Source: Streptomyces xylophagus | GTDB taxonomy: Bacteria; Actinomycetota; Actinomycetes; Streptomycetales; Streptomycetaceae | Assembly: GCF_000716435.1 (NCBI RefSeq) | Contig: NZ_JNWO01000035.1 | Span: forward strand, 15,224-79,223 | Direction: 5' to 3' | Length of the DNA: 64,000 bases | Shown: in pieces, positions 25,740 to 34,900 of the stretch | Numbering within the stretch: position 1 is the first letter of the stretch | Layout: each line of letters opens with the position of its first letter | Translations under genes and position numbers: made by a program | Notes under the pieces: generated by a model | Seen by the model: the letters and a program-made list of their open reading frames with translations, nothing else | Told to the model about the DNA's origin: nothing | Databases searched by the model: none

Positions 25740-27152
25740 ATGAGACGTGTGTACGCAATCCTCGTCGCCCTGTGCTGTGTGCTCGCCGCGGCACTGGTGA
25801 CCGCGGGACCGGCCCAGGCGGCGGCGCAGACCATCACCAACGGCACGCAGTTCACGGACACTTCGGGCAACGCCGTGCACGCGCACGGCGGCGGGGTGAT
25901 CAAGGTCGGCAGCTACTACTACTGGTTCGGCGAGGACCGCAACTCCGACAACACCTTCAAGTACGTGGACGCCTACCGCTCCACCGACCTGAAGAACTGG
26001 GAGTTCCGCAACCACGTCCTGACCCAGTCCAGCGCCTCCGAGCTGGCCACCGCCTACATCGAGCGGCCGAAGGTCATCTACAACGCGTCCACCGGCCAGT
26101 TCGTGATGTGGATGCACAAGGAGAACGGCGTCGACTACAGCGAGGCGAAGGCCGCCGTCGCCGTCTCCTCGACCGTGGACGGCAGTTACACCTACCAGGG
26201 CAGCTTCCAGCCGCTCGGCGACAACATGTCCCGGGACATCACCACGTTCGTCGACACCGACGGCACCGCCTACATGGTCTCCGCCGCCAACGAGAACTAC
26301 GACCTGCACATCTACAAGCTCACCGCCGACTACACCGCCATCGACAGCCTGGTCGCCAACCCCTGGGTCGGCGGACACCGCGAGGCACCGGCCCTCTTCA
26401 AGCGCAACGGCGTCTACTTCATGCTGACTTCGGCCGCCACCGGCTGGAGCGCCAACCAGCAGCAGTACGCCACCGCCACCAGCATCACCGGCCCCTGGAC
26501 GGCCTTCACGAACGTCGGCGACTCGACGGCATACAACTCGCAGACGGCGTACGTCCTCCCGATCACGGGGACTTCGGGCACCTCGTACCTCTACATGGGC
26601 GACCGCTGGGGCAACTCCTTCGGCGGCACCGTCAACGACTCCCGTTACGTCTGGCTGCCGTTGACCTTCCCCACCACGACCTCGATGTCCATGGCGTCCT
26701 GGTACCCGGAGGTGTCGATCGACACGGCCGCCGGCACGATCACCGGGACGAGCGCGACCTACAACACGCTCATCGCCCGGAACAGCGGCAAGTGCGCGGA
26801 CGTGCCCAACCAGTCGCTGTGGCAGGGCATCGCGATCAGCCAGTACACCTGCAACAGCGGCACCAACCAGAAGTGGTGGTTCAAGGACCTCGGTACCGGC
26901 TACTACGAACTCATGGGCAGGGGCAGCTCGTTGTGCCTCCAGGAGAACTCCACCAACGTCACCCAGGAGAACTGCACGGGTGCCACCACCCAGCAGTGGA
27001 GCCTGACCACGTCCGGCAGTTACGTCCTCGTGAAGGCCAGGACGAGCGGCGAGTGCCTGGATGTGTCCGGCGCGTCCACCGCCAACTCCGCCGCGATCAT
27101 CACCTACACGTGCAGCGGGGCGACCAACCAGCAGTGGACGCGCGGAACCTGA
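25740..27152 (+). CDS. Exo-beta-1,3-galactanase (GH43_24-like) with C-terminal ricin-type CBM13
   Basis: 470 residues from ATG 25740 (GAGAGG upstream). A Sec signal ends at AGPAQAAA (~28). The catalytic propeller (~30-335) opens with TNGTQFTDTSGNAVHAHGGG, typical of exo-beta-1,3-galactanases. Three residues fit the known arrangement of the Phanerochaete enzyme: Glu108 (IERPKV), acid Glu215 (HREAP) and Gln268 (YNSQTAY), where a Gln replaces the usual GH43 base. Residues ~340-470 are a beta-trefoil with three QxW units (NQKWW, TQQWS, NQQWT). The enzyme removes galactose from the beta-1,3 backbone of type II arabinogalactan outside the cell. Confidence 0.87.
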   Translation: MRRVYAILVALCCVLAAALVTAGPAQAAAQTITNGTQFTDTSGNAVHAHGGGVIKVGSYYYWFGEDRNSDNTFKYVDAYRSTDLKNWEFRNHVLTQSSASELATAYIERPKVIYNASTGQFVMWMHKENGVDYSEAKAAVAVSSTVDGSYTYQGSFQPLGDNMSRDITTFVDTDGTAYMVSAANENYDLHIYKLTADYTAIDSLVANPWVGGHREAPALFKRNGVYFMLTSAATGWSANQQQYATATSITGPWTAFTNVGDSTAYNSQTAYVLPITGTSGTSYLYMGDRWGNSFGGTVNDSRYVWLPLTFPTTTSMSMASWYPEVSIDTAAGTITGTSATYNTLIARNSGKCADVPNQSLWQGIAISQYTCNSGTNQKWWFKDLGTGYYELMGRGSSLCLQENSTNVTQENCTGATTQQWSLTTSGSYVLVKARTSGECLDVSGASTANSAAIITYTCSGATNQQWTRGT

Positions 27153-27159
27153 CGTCACC

Positions 27160-28827
27160 TCAGGTCAGCAGATCGATCGCGTCGATCGACGTGCCCGCGC
27201 TGAGATAGGCCGTCGTCCCCGAGCCGCTCGCCACATAGATCTTCAGCGTGTTGTACGCGCTCGCGTCCGTCAGCCAGGCGGACGCGGGCACGCTGTAGGT
27301 GAACGTGTTGTTGTTGCCCCGGTACGAGCCCACGGTCAGCGACCGCGTGCTCGGCTGGGTGGGCGGCGACGGGACGGCCGAGGTCCAGGTGTCGTTGACG
27401 ACGACCTGCGGCCGGCCGTTCGCGTAGGCCGTCGTCACCCCGATGCGCAGGGTGTGTGCGGCGGCGAGCTGAGCGGCCGTCAGCTTGAAGTACACGATGA
27501 TGCCGCTGTTGACGTCCTTCCAGAGATAGCAGGGGAACCCCGAGGTCTCCGTCCCGCTGCCGACGACGACGTTGCCGGTCCAGGACGCGGCTCTTACGTC
27601 TGAGGGATGCGCGTACGTCATCAGGTCCGCGTTCTTGAACCCGCTCGGCGAACCGTCCCAGTTGCCGATGCGCCAGATCGCGCTCGCGTTGGACGGGTCG
27701 TTCGAGGAGGGGATCGCGATGCTGTTCAGCGTGGTCGTGCCGCCCGCCGTGACCGTCACCGACCCGGTGTAGACGGCGAGTTCACCCTTGAAGACGGTCA
27801 GCGTGTACGTCCCCGGCAGGATCCCGGTGATCGAGAAGTAGCCGTCCGAGGCCCGCGCCGAACCCCAGTACTGCGCGGCCGAGTTGGCGAGTCCGACCGT
27901 GTACGCGTAGGCCGTGTCGCGCCCGGTGATCCCGACGCCGGCGACCCGGCCCCGCGAACTCGCCGCCGTATAGCCCGAGATGCCGAGCGAATCGGCCCAC
28001 GAGGTGGTGAGGTTGGCGTGGTAGAGCGAGGAGGAGGGTGCGCCGCCGTCCGTGAGCGCGATGACGTACGGGCCCTGGAGACCGAACCGCTGCGCCTCCG
28101 TCTGGTTCTCGCCGTAGTACAGGATCTCGTACAACCCGCCGCCGTCCGCGCTCTGGTGGCGCAGCAGCGAGCGGTAGAACGGGCCGCCGGACGCCTTCTC
28201 GTGGTTGCTGCGCACCACCCACAGGCCGACGCTGCCGGTGGTCCAGCCGACGTAGTCGTAGTCGACGACCCGGTTCTTCGAGTAGTGCTTGGAGCGGGTC
28301 TGGCCGTCGGACTTCGCGAAGACGTCGGCGGACTCGATGGTGGTCGGCGCGTAAGTGTAGGAATCCGGCTCGTCGTTGAGGAACAGGCCGGCCTTGACGC
28401 GGACGATGTAGCGGGTCGCGCTGACGGAGTCGTCGGCCTTGTTGGTCCACAGGTAGACGTTGTTCTCGCCGCTGCGGGCCGCGTAGTAGTGCTTCAGCGT
28501 GCCGTACGCGACGGAGATCAGGATCGTCGTGCCGGACTGCGCGATCGTCACGGTGGAGGTGCCGAGGCCGGACTCGACGTGCGAGTTCTTGCCGCCGTAG
28601 CCCTGGTACTCGGTGCCCTTGTAGACCAGCGAGGTCAGGTCGCCGTTCGTCTTGCTGACCTTGAAGACCAGGCTGGCGCCGGTGTCGACGACGTAGTTCG
28701 AGCCGTCGTCGGTGTAGCCGAAGCTCGCGGCCGAGGCTGTCTCCGCGAGCGCCGCCGTACCGACTGCAGCCGCTGCGCCGAGGACGAAGGTGCGGCGGCG
28801 AACCGGTCTGTTCACGGAACCGGACAT
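27160..28827 (-). CDS. Rhamnogalacturonan lyase, polysaccharide lyase family 4
   Basis: 555 residues from ATG 28827 with AAGGAGG 7 nt upstream. A twin-arginine signal (NRPVRRRTFVLGAAAAVG) is cleaved near TASAAS. Domain order fits PL4: an N-terminal RhgB-type beta-super-sandwich (~32-290, FGYTDDGSNYVVDTG ... KHYSKNRVVDYDYVGW), a middle FnIII-like domain (~300-390, RGRVAGVGITGRD, SITGILPGTYTLTV) and a C-terminal jelly roll with IWRIGNWDGSPSGFKNADL and YAHPSD. It cleaves rhamnosyl-galacturonate bonds in the RG-I backbone by beta-elimination. Convergent with the galactanase (7 bp gap), divergent from the acetylesterase. Confidence 0.92.
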   Translation of the reverse strand: MSGSVNRPVRRRTFVLGAAAAVGTAALAETASAASFGYTDDGSNYVVDTGASLVFKVSKTNGDLTSLVYKGTEYQGYGGKNSHVESGLGTSTVTIAQSGTTILISVAYGTLKHYYAARSGENNVYLWTNKADDSVSATRYIVRVKAGLFLNDEPDSYTYAPTTIESADVFAKSDGQTRSKHYSKNRVVDYDYVGWTTGSVGLWVVRSNHEKASGGPFYRSLLRHQSADGGGLYEILYYGENQTEAQRFGLQGPYVIALTDGGAPSSSLYHANLTTSWADSLGISGYTAASSRGRVAGVGITGRDTAYAYTVGLANSAAQYWGSARASDGYFSITGILPGTYTLTVFKGELAVYTGSVTVTAGGTTTLNSIAIPSSNDPSNASAIWRIGNWDGSPSGFKNADLMTYAHPSDVRAASWTGNVVVGSGTETSGFPCYLWKDVNSGIIVYFKLTAAQLAAAHTLRIGVTTAYANGRPQVVVNDTWTSAVPSPPTQPSTRSLTVGSYRGNNNTFTYSVPASAWLTDASAYNTLKIYVASGSGTTAYLSAGTSIDAIDLLT

Positions 28828-28890
28828 GGGGGTGCCTCCTTCGGGAGGTGGGGGTGCGGGTGCTTTGGAGGGTGGCAGTTGAATCGATTT

Positions 28891-28908
28891 CGCGAAAGGG
28901 CTTTCGCG
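28891..28908. promoter_or_regulatory. Inverted repeat CGCGAAAG-GG-CTTTCGCG in the lyase/acetylesterase divergent promoter
   Basis: A perfect 8 bp dyad with a 2 nt centre, 64 bp upstream of the lyase start. An overlapping TTTCGCGAAA lies at 28888-28897. Candidate repressor site shared by the two divergent pectin genes. Confidence 0.6.
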
Positions 28909-28951
28909 GCCTTGGAGTTGGCGATGACGTGAAATCTGACGCAGGTCTAGA

Positions 28952-28959
28952 AAGCGCTT
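28952..28959. promoter_or_regulatory. AAGCGCTT palindrome before the acetylesterase gene
   Basis: CTAGAAAGCGCTTGTCC, 55 bp upstream of the ATG at 29015, with the same AGAAAGCGCTT string as at 9775-9784. A LacI-type site by form. Confidence 0.5.
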
Positions 28960-29014
28960 GTCCGTAGCGGTACGGTCCACCGCCAGGCCTTGTCGTCGGA
29001 CGGAGGAGCCGCGA

Positions 29015-30058
29015 ATGAGACGTTTCAACATCGCCCTGCTGGCCGCGATGACGCTGAGCACCGCCCTGTCGGCCGCACCCGCACAGGCCCACGACCGCAC
29101 GCCACCGCTCGGCATCGCCAACTGCACAGCGACCGCCTGCCACTTCGACGTCCCGCCCGGCACCTACGACGTCACGGTCCGCCTCGGCGGCGACTCGGCC
29201 GCGAGCACCGCCGTGACCGGCGAGACCCGGCGCTCCCTGCTCCCCGAGACGGCCACCGCCGCCGGCCGCACCGTGACCCGCAGCTTCACCGTGAACGTCC
29301 GCACCCCCGAGGGCGAACCCACCGGCCCCGACGGCACCCCCGGCCTCGACCTCACCCTCGGCGGCACCGCCCCCGCACTCGCCGACATCAGGGTCACGCC
29401 CGCCCGCCGCGCCCACCGGATCATCCTGATCGGCGACTCCACGGTCTGCGACCAACCGGGCGACCCGTATTCCGGCTGGGGCCAACAGCTCCCGCAGTTC
29501 CTGCGCAAGGGCGTCTCCGTCGCCAACTACGCCGATTCCGGGGAGAGTACGGTCACCTATTTGGCGAACCCCTTGCTCTGGGGGACGGTTCAGCCGCTGA
29601 TCAACCCAGGTGACCTCGTCCTCGTCCAACTCGCCCACAACGACAAGACGACCGACGAGACGACGTATCGCGCGAATTTGGAAACCCTCATAGCGGGTAT
29701 CCGTGAGAAGGGCGGCCGTCCCGTCCTCGTGACACCGATCGTCCGACGCTGGTTCAATGCCGACGGCACACTGAACAACAACACAGCGCTGCTGGTGAAC
29801 GGACTCGGCGTGGATCTGCCGGGCGTCGTCCGGTCGGTGGCCGCCGCCGAGGGGGTAACGCTGATCGATCTCACGGCGCAGACCAAGACGCTGGTGGAGT
29901 CGCTGGGAGTGGAAGGCTCCAAGGCGATCTATCTCTACAACGAGAAGAAGGACAACACGCACACTTCCGTGCACGGTGCCACGGTGTACGCGGGCCTGGT
30001 CCGCGACGCACTCGTCGCCGGGCATCTGGTGCCGGAGGATCGGGTACGGGTGGGATGA
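29015..30058 (+). CDS. Secreted SGNH hydrolase, probable rhamnogalacturonan acetylesterase
   Basis: 347 residues from ATG 29015 with GGAGGAG upstream. A signal peptide ends at APAQA (~25). A ~100-residue beta-sandwich, possibly carbohydrate-binding (residues ~30-128), precedes the esterase. SGNH blocks are visible: IILIGDSTV with nucleophile Ser142, Gly region GWGQQLPQF, Asn in QLAHNDKT and the closing D..H in DNTHTSVHG. The N-terminal module plus GDST motif is usual for rhamnogalacturonan acetylesterases. It would remove acetyl groups from galacturonate in RG-I and help the divergent PL4 lyase. Confidence 0.88.
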   Translation: MRRFNIALLAAMTLSTALSAAPAQAHDRTPPLGIANCTATACHFDVPPGTYDVTVRLGGDSAASTAVTGETRRSLLPETATAAGRTVTRSFTVNVRTPEGEPTGPDGTPGLDLTLGGTAPALADIRVTPARRAHRIILIGDSTVCDQPGDPYSGWGQQLPQFLRKGVSVANYADSGESTVTYLANPLLWGTVQPLINPGDLVLVQLAHNDKTTDETTYRANLETLIAGIREKGGRPVLVTPIVRRWFNADGTLNNNTALLVNGLGVDLPGVVRSVAAAEGVTLIDLTAQTKTLVESLGVEGSKAIYLYNEKKDNTHTSVHGATVYAGLVRDALVAGHLVPEDRVRVG

Positions 30059-30071
30059 GACCCGAAAGACC

Positions 30072-30107
30072 CCTGGGGCGTTCCGACCGGAACCGGGGCG
30101 CCCCAGG
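30072..30107. terminator. Strong hairpin after the acetylesterase gene
   Basis: Outer arms CCTGGGGCG (30072-30080) and CGCCCCAGG (30099-30107) with an inner pairing GTTCC/GGAAC (30080-30093). It starts 14 nt after the stop codon at 30058 and lies upstream of the DUF2264 gene, so that gene may be transcribed separately or by read-through. Confidence 0.75.
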
Positions 30108-30136
30108 TTCCACCCGCCGCGTGTGAGAGTGAGCCG

Positions 30137-31870
30137 ATGCAACTGCCCGCCGACGACCGTGAGTTGAGCCCCCGCACCGGCTACACCCGCGCCCACTGGG
30201 AGACGGCCGCCGATGCCCTCCTCGCCGCGGTGGAGCCGTACGCGACGGAGGACCGCGCGCTCTACCACCTCCCGGGCGGCCGTGCGAGCTGGTCCGGCAG
30301 GCTCTCCGACGGCCTGGAGGGCTACGCCCGCACCCTGCTCCTTGCCGCCTTCCGCCGGGACGAGACGGCGCTCGAGCGCTACGCGGACGGCTTGGCGGCA
30401 GGCGTCGCGGGCGTCTGGCCGACGATCGAGGACCGCAGCCAGCCCCTGGTCGAGGCGGCCTCGATCGCCCTCGCACTGCGCCTGACCCGCCCGCTGCTCT
30501 GGGACCGCCTCGACGAGCCGGTACGGCACCGCGCGGCGGCCTGGCTCGGCGACGCGCTCACCGCCCAACCCTGGCCCTGCAACTGGGAGTTGTTCCCGGT
30601 CACGGTCGGCGGCTTCCTCCAGGAGATCGGATACGAGCCCGACGCCTCCCGCAAGGCGATCGACCGCGGCCTGGAGCGCATCGAGGAGTGGTATCTCGGC
30701 GACGGCTGGTACACCGACGGCGACGGCCGCAAGTTCGACTACTACAACGGCTGGGCGATGCACCTCTACCCGGTGCTGCACGCCTGGCTCGCCGACGACC
30801 CCCGCCTCCTCGACCTCTACGGCGGCCGCCTGGAACGCCATCTCGCCGACTACGCCCGCCTGTTCGGCGGCGACGGTGCGCCGATGCACCAGGGCCGGTC
30901 CCTCACGTATCGCTTCGCGACGACCGCTCCGCTGTGGCTCGGCGCACTGACGGGCCGTACGCCACTGTCGCCGGGGGAGACACGACGGCTGGCCTCCGGG
31001 GCGCTCCGCTATTTCCTCGACCGGGGCGCGGTGGACGACCGTGGACTGTTGAGTCTGGGCTGGCACGGCCCCGACGAGGCTGTCCTGCAGGGCTATTCGG
31101 GCCCCGCCTCCCCGTACTGGGCCAGCAAGGGTTTCCTGGGCCTGCTGCTCCCGCCGGACCACGAGGTGTGGACGGCGACGGAGGAACCGGGCCCGGCGGA
31201 ACGAGCGGACGCGGTCACGCCGATCGCCCCTGCCAACTGGCTGCTCCAGTCGACCAGTTCGGACGGCCTGGTCCGCCTCCACAACCACGGCAGCGAGGAC
31301 GTCCGCTACGACCCGTACTACACGCGCCTGGCGTATTCCACGGCTACGGTGCCTTCGGCGTCGTACGACAACAGTGTGATCGTGGGCGGCGATGCGAGCC
31401 GGACGGGGATTGTGCCGTTGGGGGTGGGGGAGGGGTGGGTGGCCTCGCGGCATCGGACGGGTTCCGGCGGTGAGGTGACGAGCGTCCTGCTGGCGCGTGG
31501 CGCGGTGGAGGTACGGGCGTTCCGCGTGACCGGGGTGGCAGAAGGGACGGCGATCCGGGTCACCGGCTGGGCGGCGGGTTCCGGTCTGCGCTCCGAACTC
31601 CTGCCTGTCGCGGGGCTGGTGGAGGTGAAGGCCGTACCGGGCGCCGTCGATGACGAACAGGCCGGTGCGGTCCGCGAGTTGACCGGCATCGTCGGCGCCG
31701 GGCCGGGCCTCTTCGTCGCGCTCGCCCGGCTCACCGCCGAGGCGGACACACCGCTGAGGGAAGCGGTCGCCGTCGAGGTGACCGGCCCGGACGCACTCGT
31801 CGTCCGCTGGCCGGACGGACATGTGCACGAAGTGCGGCTGGAAGCGGGCCAGTTCGCGGTCTCCTGCTGA
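30137..31870 (+). CDS. DUF2264 protein, putative glycan-active enzyme of the pectin cluster
   Basis: 577 residues from ATG 30137, no signal peptide. The N-terminal ~360 residues look like an (alpha/alpha) barrel of the DUF2264 family: LSDGLEGYARTLLLAAFR, NWELFPVTVGGFLQEIGY, GRKFDYYNGWAMHLYPVL, MHQGRSLTYRFATTAPLW. The rest is beta-rich, as in glycoside hydrolases that pair a toroid with a beta-sandwich. I recall this family being assigned to a glycoside hydrolase class acting on uronate-containing glycans, but I cannot confirm it here. Its position after the RG-I enzymes suggests an intracellular step on imported rhamnogalacturonan fragments. Confidence 0.8.
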   Translation: MQLPADDRELSPRTGYTRAHWETAADALLAAVEPYATEDRALYHLPGGRASWSGRLSDGLEGYARTLLLAAFRRDETALERYADGLAAGVAGVWPTIEDRSQPLVEAASIALALRLTRPLLWDRLDEPVRHRAAAWLGDALTAQPWPCNWELFPVTVGGFLQEIGYEPDASRKAIDRGLERIEEWYLGDGWYTDGDGRKFDYYNGWAMHLYPVLHAWLADDPRLLDLYGGRLERHLADYARLFGGDGAPMHQGRSLTYRFATTAPLWLGALTGRTPLSPGETRRLASGALRYFLDRGAVDDRGLLSLGWHGPDEAVLQGYSGPASPYWASKGFLGLLLPPDHEVWTATEEPGPAERADAVTPIAPANWLLQSTSSDGLVRLHNHGSEDVRYDPYYTRLAYSTATVPSASYDNSVIVGGDASRTGIVPLGVGEGWVASRHRTGSGGEVTSVLLARGAVEVRAFRVTGVAEGTAIRVTGWAAGSGLRSELLPVAGLVEVKAVPGAVDDEQAGAVRELTGIVGAGPGLFVALARLTAEADTPLREAVAVEVTGPDALVVRWPDGHVHEVRLEAGQFAVSC

Positions 31871-31968
31871 ACAAAGCCCGGGAACAAGGCCGTTGGGCAT
31901 GTGCCAAGGACGGTCCCGGAGCGTGACCGCGCCGCTACAGTGGACGGGAGTGCTGCGGGGGGCGAACG

Positions 31969-34900
31969 ATGGCGCTGCGAGTCGGTCGGCGATTCTTCCT
32001 TGCGCTGGGTGTGGGCCGCTATTGCCACCTCCCGGCGCACGAACAACTGGGGCAGGTTCCCGCGGACGTACGCGCCGTGCGTGAACTGTTCGCCGATCTC
32101 GGCTACCGGCCCGTCCTGGCCGGCCTCGGGGAGTACGACACCGCCGAGCAGATCCGTCAGAAGCTGCGGCACTGGTCGACCGACGCCGCCCTCACCGCCG
32201 ACGACGTGGTCGTCCTGTACTTCGCCGGACATGGCCTGGTCCAGGACCGTGACCGGCACTATCTGTTGTGCTGGGACTCCCGGGCCGACGAGGACGCGGC
32301 GACCACGGCCCTGGCCACCGAGGACCTCGTCCGCATCCTGTGCCGGGGCGAGCTGCGCCATCTGCTGCTCGTCCTGGACACCTGTGCCGGCGGGGCGGGC
32401 GGTGCGGAGGCCGCCGCGCTCGCGTTGCAGTCGATCGCCTACCGGCACGGCGGTGACGGAACCTCCAGCGGCCTGTGGTTCCTTGCCTCCGCCCGCCGCA
32501 AGGACATCGCCGAGGAAGGGCGATTCGTCGCGGCGCTGAGTTCCGCCGTGGAGATCACCACCGGGCGGACCGGGCAGCGGCAGCAGTACCTCGACCTCGC
32601 CGAACTGGTGAAGGCCGTGAACGAGCGGTTCGAGGCGGACGGCCTCGGCCAGCGCGCCGAACTCGCCAGCGGACTGGTCACCGGCCTGGCCCCCTTCCTG
32701 CCCAACTCCGGCTACCGGGAGGCGCTTCCGCCCATCGGCACCGATCTGGAGGTTCAGCGCCGGGTGGCCGGACAGGACCTCGCCGAGCACTTCGGGCCGC
32801 GCTCGCGCGGGGTCGAGTTCGAGTCCGAGCACGGCCTGTACTTCAGCGGGCGCGCCCGTGTCCTGACCGAACTCACCGCGTGGCTGACCGGTGAGGAGGG
32901 CGACGGCCGGGGCCGGGTCGTCACCGGCCGGCCGGGCTGCGGCAAGTCGGCCGTCCTCGGCCGGGTCGTCGCCCTGTCCGATCCCGGCTACCGCCCCCGC
33001 TTCGACCTCGGCGCGCTCGACCCCGCGACGGTCGTCCCCGAGGGCTGTGTGACGTCCGCGGTGCACGCCCGCCACAAGCGGCTCGACGAGATCGTCGAAC
33101 GCATCGCGGACAACCTGGGCGTGAGTGTCGACGGCTCCGCCGCCCTCCTCCAGGAACTCACCCGGCGCGGCCGTAAGGGCCCGCCAGTCGTCATCGTCGT
33201 CGACGCGGTCGACGAGGCCGGCTCCGACACGGCCGCCGACGCCGGCGGGCACGGCGAACCCCGTCGGATCACCCGCGAGTTGCTGCGGCCCATGTCCGAG
33301 ATCCAGGGCGTACGACTGCTGGTGGGCACCCGCCACGAACTGGTCACCCCGCTCGGCCCCACCTTCCACTGCATCGACCTCGACATCCTCGGGTATCGCG
33401 CGGAGCAGGGCGACGTCGCCGGGTACGTCACCAAGATGCTCCTCGCCACGGAGGAGCCCGAGGTCCACAGCCCCTACCGTGACCGTCCCGACCTCGCCCA
33501 CGCGGTCGCCGCGGGCGTCGCCGCCAGGGCCGCCGGCGTATACCTCTACGCCCGGACCACCGCCCGCACCCTGCGCTCGGACCGCGTCGCCGTCGACACT
33601 CGACGCCCGGGCTGGGCGGACGAGTTGCCCAGCGAGATCGGCGAGGCCTTCGACGACTACCTCGCCCGTTTCGGCCCCGACGAGCCAAGGGTCCGCCGCA
33701 TGCTGCTCGCCCTCGCCTTCTCCGAGGGCACCGGCCTGCCACGCGGGCGCATCTGGACCAGGCTCAGCAGCGTGATCTCGGGCGTCGAGTGCACCGAGGC
33801 GGACGTCTCCTGGGCCCTCGACGTCGCCGAGGCGTATGTGGCGGAGGTGGTCGACGACGACCGGCGCTCGGTGTACCGGCTCTACCACAAGGCGTTGGCG
33901 GAGCATCTGCGCAGGACGGCCGGTCGGGCGACGGCCGAGATCCAGCGAGCCGTCGTCGACGCCCTCGTGTCCGTCGTCCCGGCCGTCACCGACGGCAGAC
34001 GGGACTGGCTCGCCGCGGCACCCTACGTCCGTCAGCACCTGGCCACCCACGCCGCGGCCGCCGGCCGGCTGGCCGAGCTCATCGAGGACCCCGGCTTTCT
34101 GCTCGCCTGCGAACCCCTGGGCCTGCTGCGCGCGTTGACGTCGGTCGACGGCGACTCCTCACGGCGCATCCGCACCGCCTACGAGCAGGTGGCGCACCGG
34201 CTGACCCCCGACCGCTCACTCGGCGCCCGCGCGGCCGACCTCCAACTGTCCGCGCGGCGCTGCGAGGCCGACGGCCTGGCGGACCGCGTCGAGCACCTCG
34301 GCGTGGACTTGCCGTGGACCGCGCGCTGGGCATGGTGGTCCGCCAGTGGCGCCCACCGGCTGCTCAGCGGGCACACCAGGAGCGTCGCCTGCGTCTCCGT
34401 GGGCCACCTCGACGAACGCCCTGTCACCGTGACCGGCAGCTGGGACGGCACGGTCCGGGTCTGGGACCTCACCACTCAGCGGCAGATCGGCGAACCGCTG
34501 GCGATGGGGGTCGCGGTGAGCGCGGTCGCCATCGGTGAACTGGGCGACTACACCGTGGTCCTGGCCGGAGGCGTCGACGGTACGGTCCGGGTCTGGGACC
34601 TCTCCGCGGGTCAGCCGTACGGTTCTCCGCTGACCGGGCACACCAATGTGATCCGGGTCATCCGTGTCTGCACTCTGGCCGGCCGGACGGTGGTGCTGAC
34701 GGCCGGCGGTGACGGAACGGCACGTCTGTGGGACCTCGCCGAGCGCGCACAGCTCGGAGCGCCACTGGCCGGGCACAGGCGCACGGTGTGGGACGCGGTC
34801 CTGGCGAAGGTCGATGGACGCGCGTTGGCCGTCACCGGCGGGGACGACAAGGCCGTACGAATATGGGAACTCGGCGATGTCCTGAACGGCGGTGACGCGC

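Noticed and set aside
27782..31900. A 1372-codon open frame on the minus strand
   Set aside because: It runs antisense to the acetylesterase and DUF2264 genes and into the PL4 gene in a wrong frame; its composition (Arg/Gly/Ala/Val, His/Gln) is that of a GC-bias shadow.
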